Origin: Bacteroidales bacterium
GTDB taxonomy: Bacteria > Bacteroidota > Bacteroidia > Bacteroidales > NBLH01
Direction of reading: 5' to 3'
Assembly (NCBI GenBank): GCA_021647685.1
Contig: JAKIUH010000245.1
Span: 1 to 6,892, forward strand
DNA: 6,892 bases
Positions 6,641 to 6,892 of this stretch are shown here, in pieces; positions within the stretch are counted from its first letter, which is position 1, and every line of letters begins with the position of its first letter. Under the pieces are notes generated by a model that had not been told where the DNA came from, made no database searches, and saw only the letters and a program-made list of their open reading frames with translations. Made by a program: the position numbers and the translations under genes.

Positions 6641-6682
6641 TTCATGAGACCATTAAAAATAATTAAAAAATAAACTCATGAA
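6641..6682. repeat. 8-bp inverted repeat around the start of the 38-codon ORF
   Basis: TTCATGAG at 6641-6648 and CTCATGAA at 6675-6682 are exact inverted copies separated by 26 AT-rich bases. The right arm contains the ATG (6678) of the downstream small ORF, so pairing in RNA could hide that start. The arms themselves contain the palindrome TCATGA, which lowers the surprise. Just upstream, 6619-6640 holds two tiny TTC-loop hairpin candidates in a stretch richer in G+C than its surroundings. Confidence 0.3.
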
Positions 6683-6794
6683 ATATAAAGTTCACCGTTT
6701 GTATGTAAAGGGCAATAATATGCAAGAAAAACTTGAAGAGTTTCTTAATATTCTTCCTGTTTTCATCACTTTTTTGCAACACCCATATAAATAG
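6678..6794 (+). pseudogene. Small ORF, likely truncated 5' fragment of a small conserved gene
   Basis: ATG 6678 opens 38 codons: MKYKVHRLYVKGNNMQEKLE, then EFLN, then a tail ILPVFITFLQHPYK and TAG. The first 24 residues look like real protein, a basic start followed by an amphipathic helix. From memory they resemble the N-terminus of small hypothetical proteins common in Bacteroidota that begin MKYK(V/I)HRL and continue after EFLN with a conserved hydrophobic strand. Here the tail after EFLN does not look like that continuation, and an inverted repeat begins at 6772 inside the tail. I therefore read it as a gene cut off by an insertion or rearrangement. The alternative is a genuine 38-residue protein or a chance ORF. 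Function is unknown. Confidence 0.35.
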
Positions 6795-6836
6795 TTGATA
6801 ATCAGTATTTATGTTTTATCTTTGGGTGTTTCAAAA
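6772..6836. repeat. 14-bp imperfect inverted repeat with nested palindrome
   Basis: TTTTGCAACACCCA (6772-6785) and TGGGTGTTTCAAAA (6823-6836) are inverted copies with 13 of 14 matches. The spacer contains a second inverted pair, ATAAATA with TATTTAT (6788-6794 and 6807-6813), around TGATAATCA. The structure could be a transcription terminator-like stem, since a T-rich stretch follows on neither side in ideal form, or more likely the terminal region of an insertion element that extends beyond the window. The sequence after it, to 6892, holds no ORF that I can support. Confidence 0.5.
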
Positions 6837-6892
6837 TTATTCTTATGTTTATCAGATAATTGAAAAATAGGTCTGGAAGTATTAGTATTCAG

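Noticed and set aside
1..6892. CRISPR array, tRNA, rRNA or riboswitch
   Set aside because: Reading both strands I saw no regularly spaced repeats, no cloverleaf with a CCA-type end and no known conserved RNA core.

Overview
The window is AT-rich and looks like a member of the phylum Bacteroidota, probably of the Bacteroidales/Marinilabiliales type. Three things suggest this. The A-rich leaders lack clear Shine-Dalgarno sequences. Several upstream regions carry a TAnnTTTG -7 promoter motif. The run of DUF4350, DUF4129, polytopic membrane protein and SpoIIM-like genes is a gene order I associate with this phylum. The assignment is inference; no rRNA or other marker gene is present.

Left part (1-4282, all minus strand). 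A four-gene run is read from 4282 down to 367: a SpoIIM-family membrane protein, a polytopic membrane protein of the GPDPase-membrane-domain type, a DUF4129 protein with a signal peptide, and a DUF4350 protein. The last two overlap by one base (TGATG). The run is broken only by a 154-base gap holding a long imperfect inverted repeat. Below it, after a 142-base gap with its own -7 motif, starts a membrane-anchored SH3b-domain protein that runs off the window. In related genomes these families usually sit with a MoxR-type AAA ATPase, a DUF58 protein and an RDD membrane protein. None of these is visible here, so the cluster is incomplete or split. All four products are predicted membrane proteins and plausibly form or assemble an envelope complex of unknown function.

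Middle (4283-4414). This is a compact divergent promoter region. A good Bacteroidota-type promoter faces the SpoIIM operon, and a 12-bp perfect palindrome overlaps its -7 element.

Right part (4415-6394, plus strand). A membrane-anchored SpoIIE/PP2C-type serine phosphatase with a long coiled-coil linker is followed 30 bases later by exodeoxyribonuclease III. The two may share a transcript but have no obvious functional link.

Right end (6395-6892). No convincing full gene is present. The stretch holds a -7 motif, a possible 29-codon ORF, a 38-codon ORF that looks like the truncated 5' end of a small gene, and a 14-bp inverted repeat (13/14 matching) that begins inside that ORF. This could be the edge of an inserted mobile element continuing past the window, but that is unproven.
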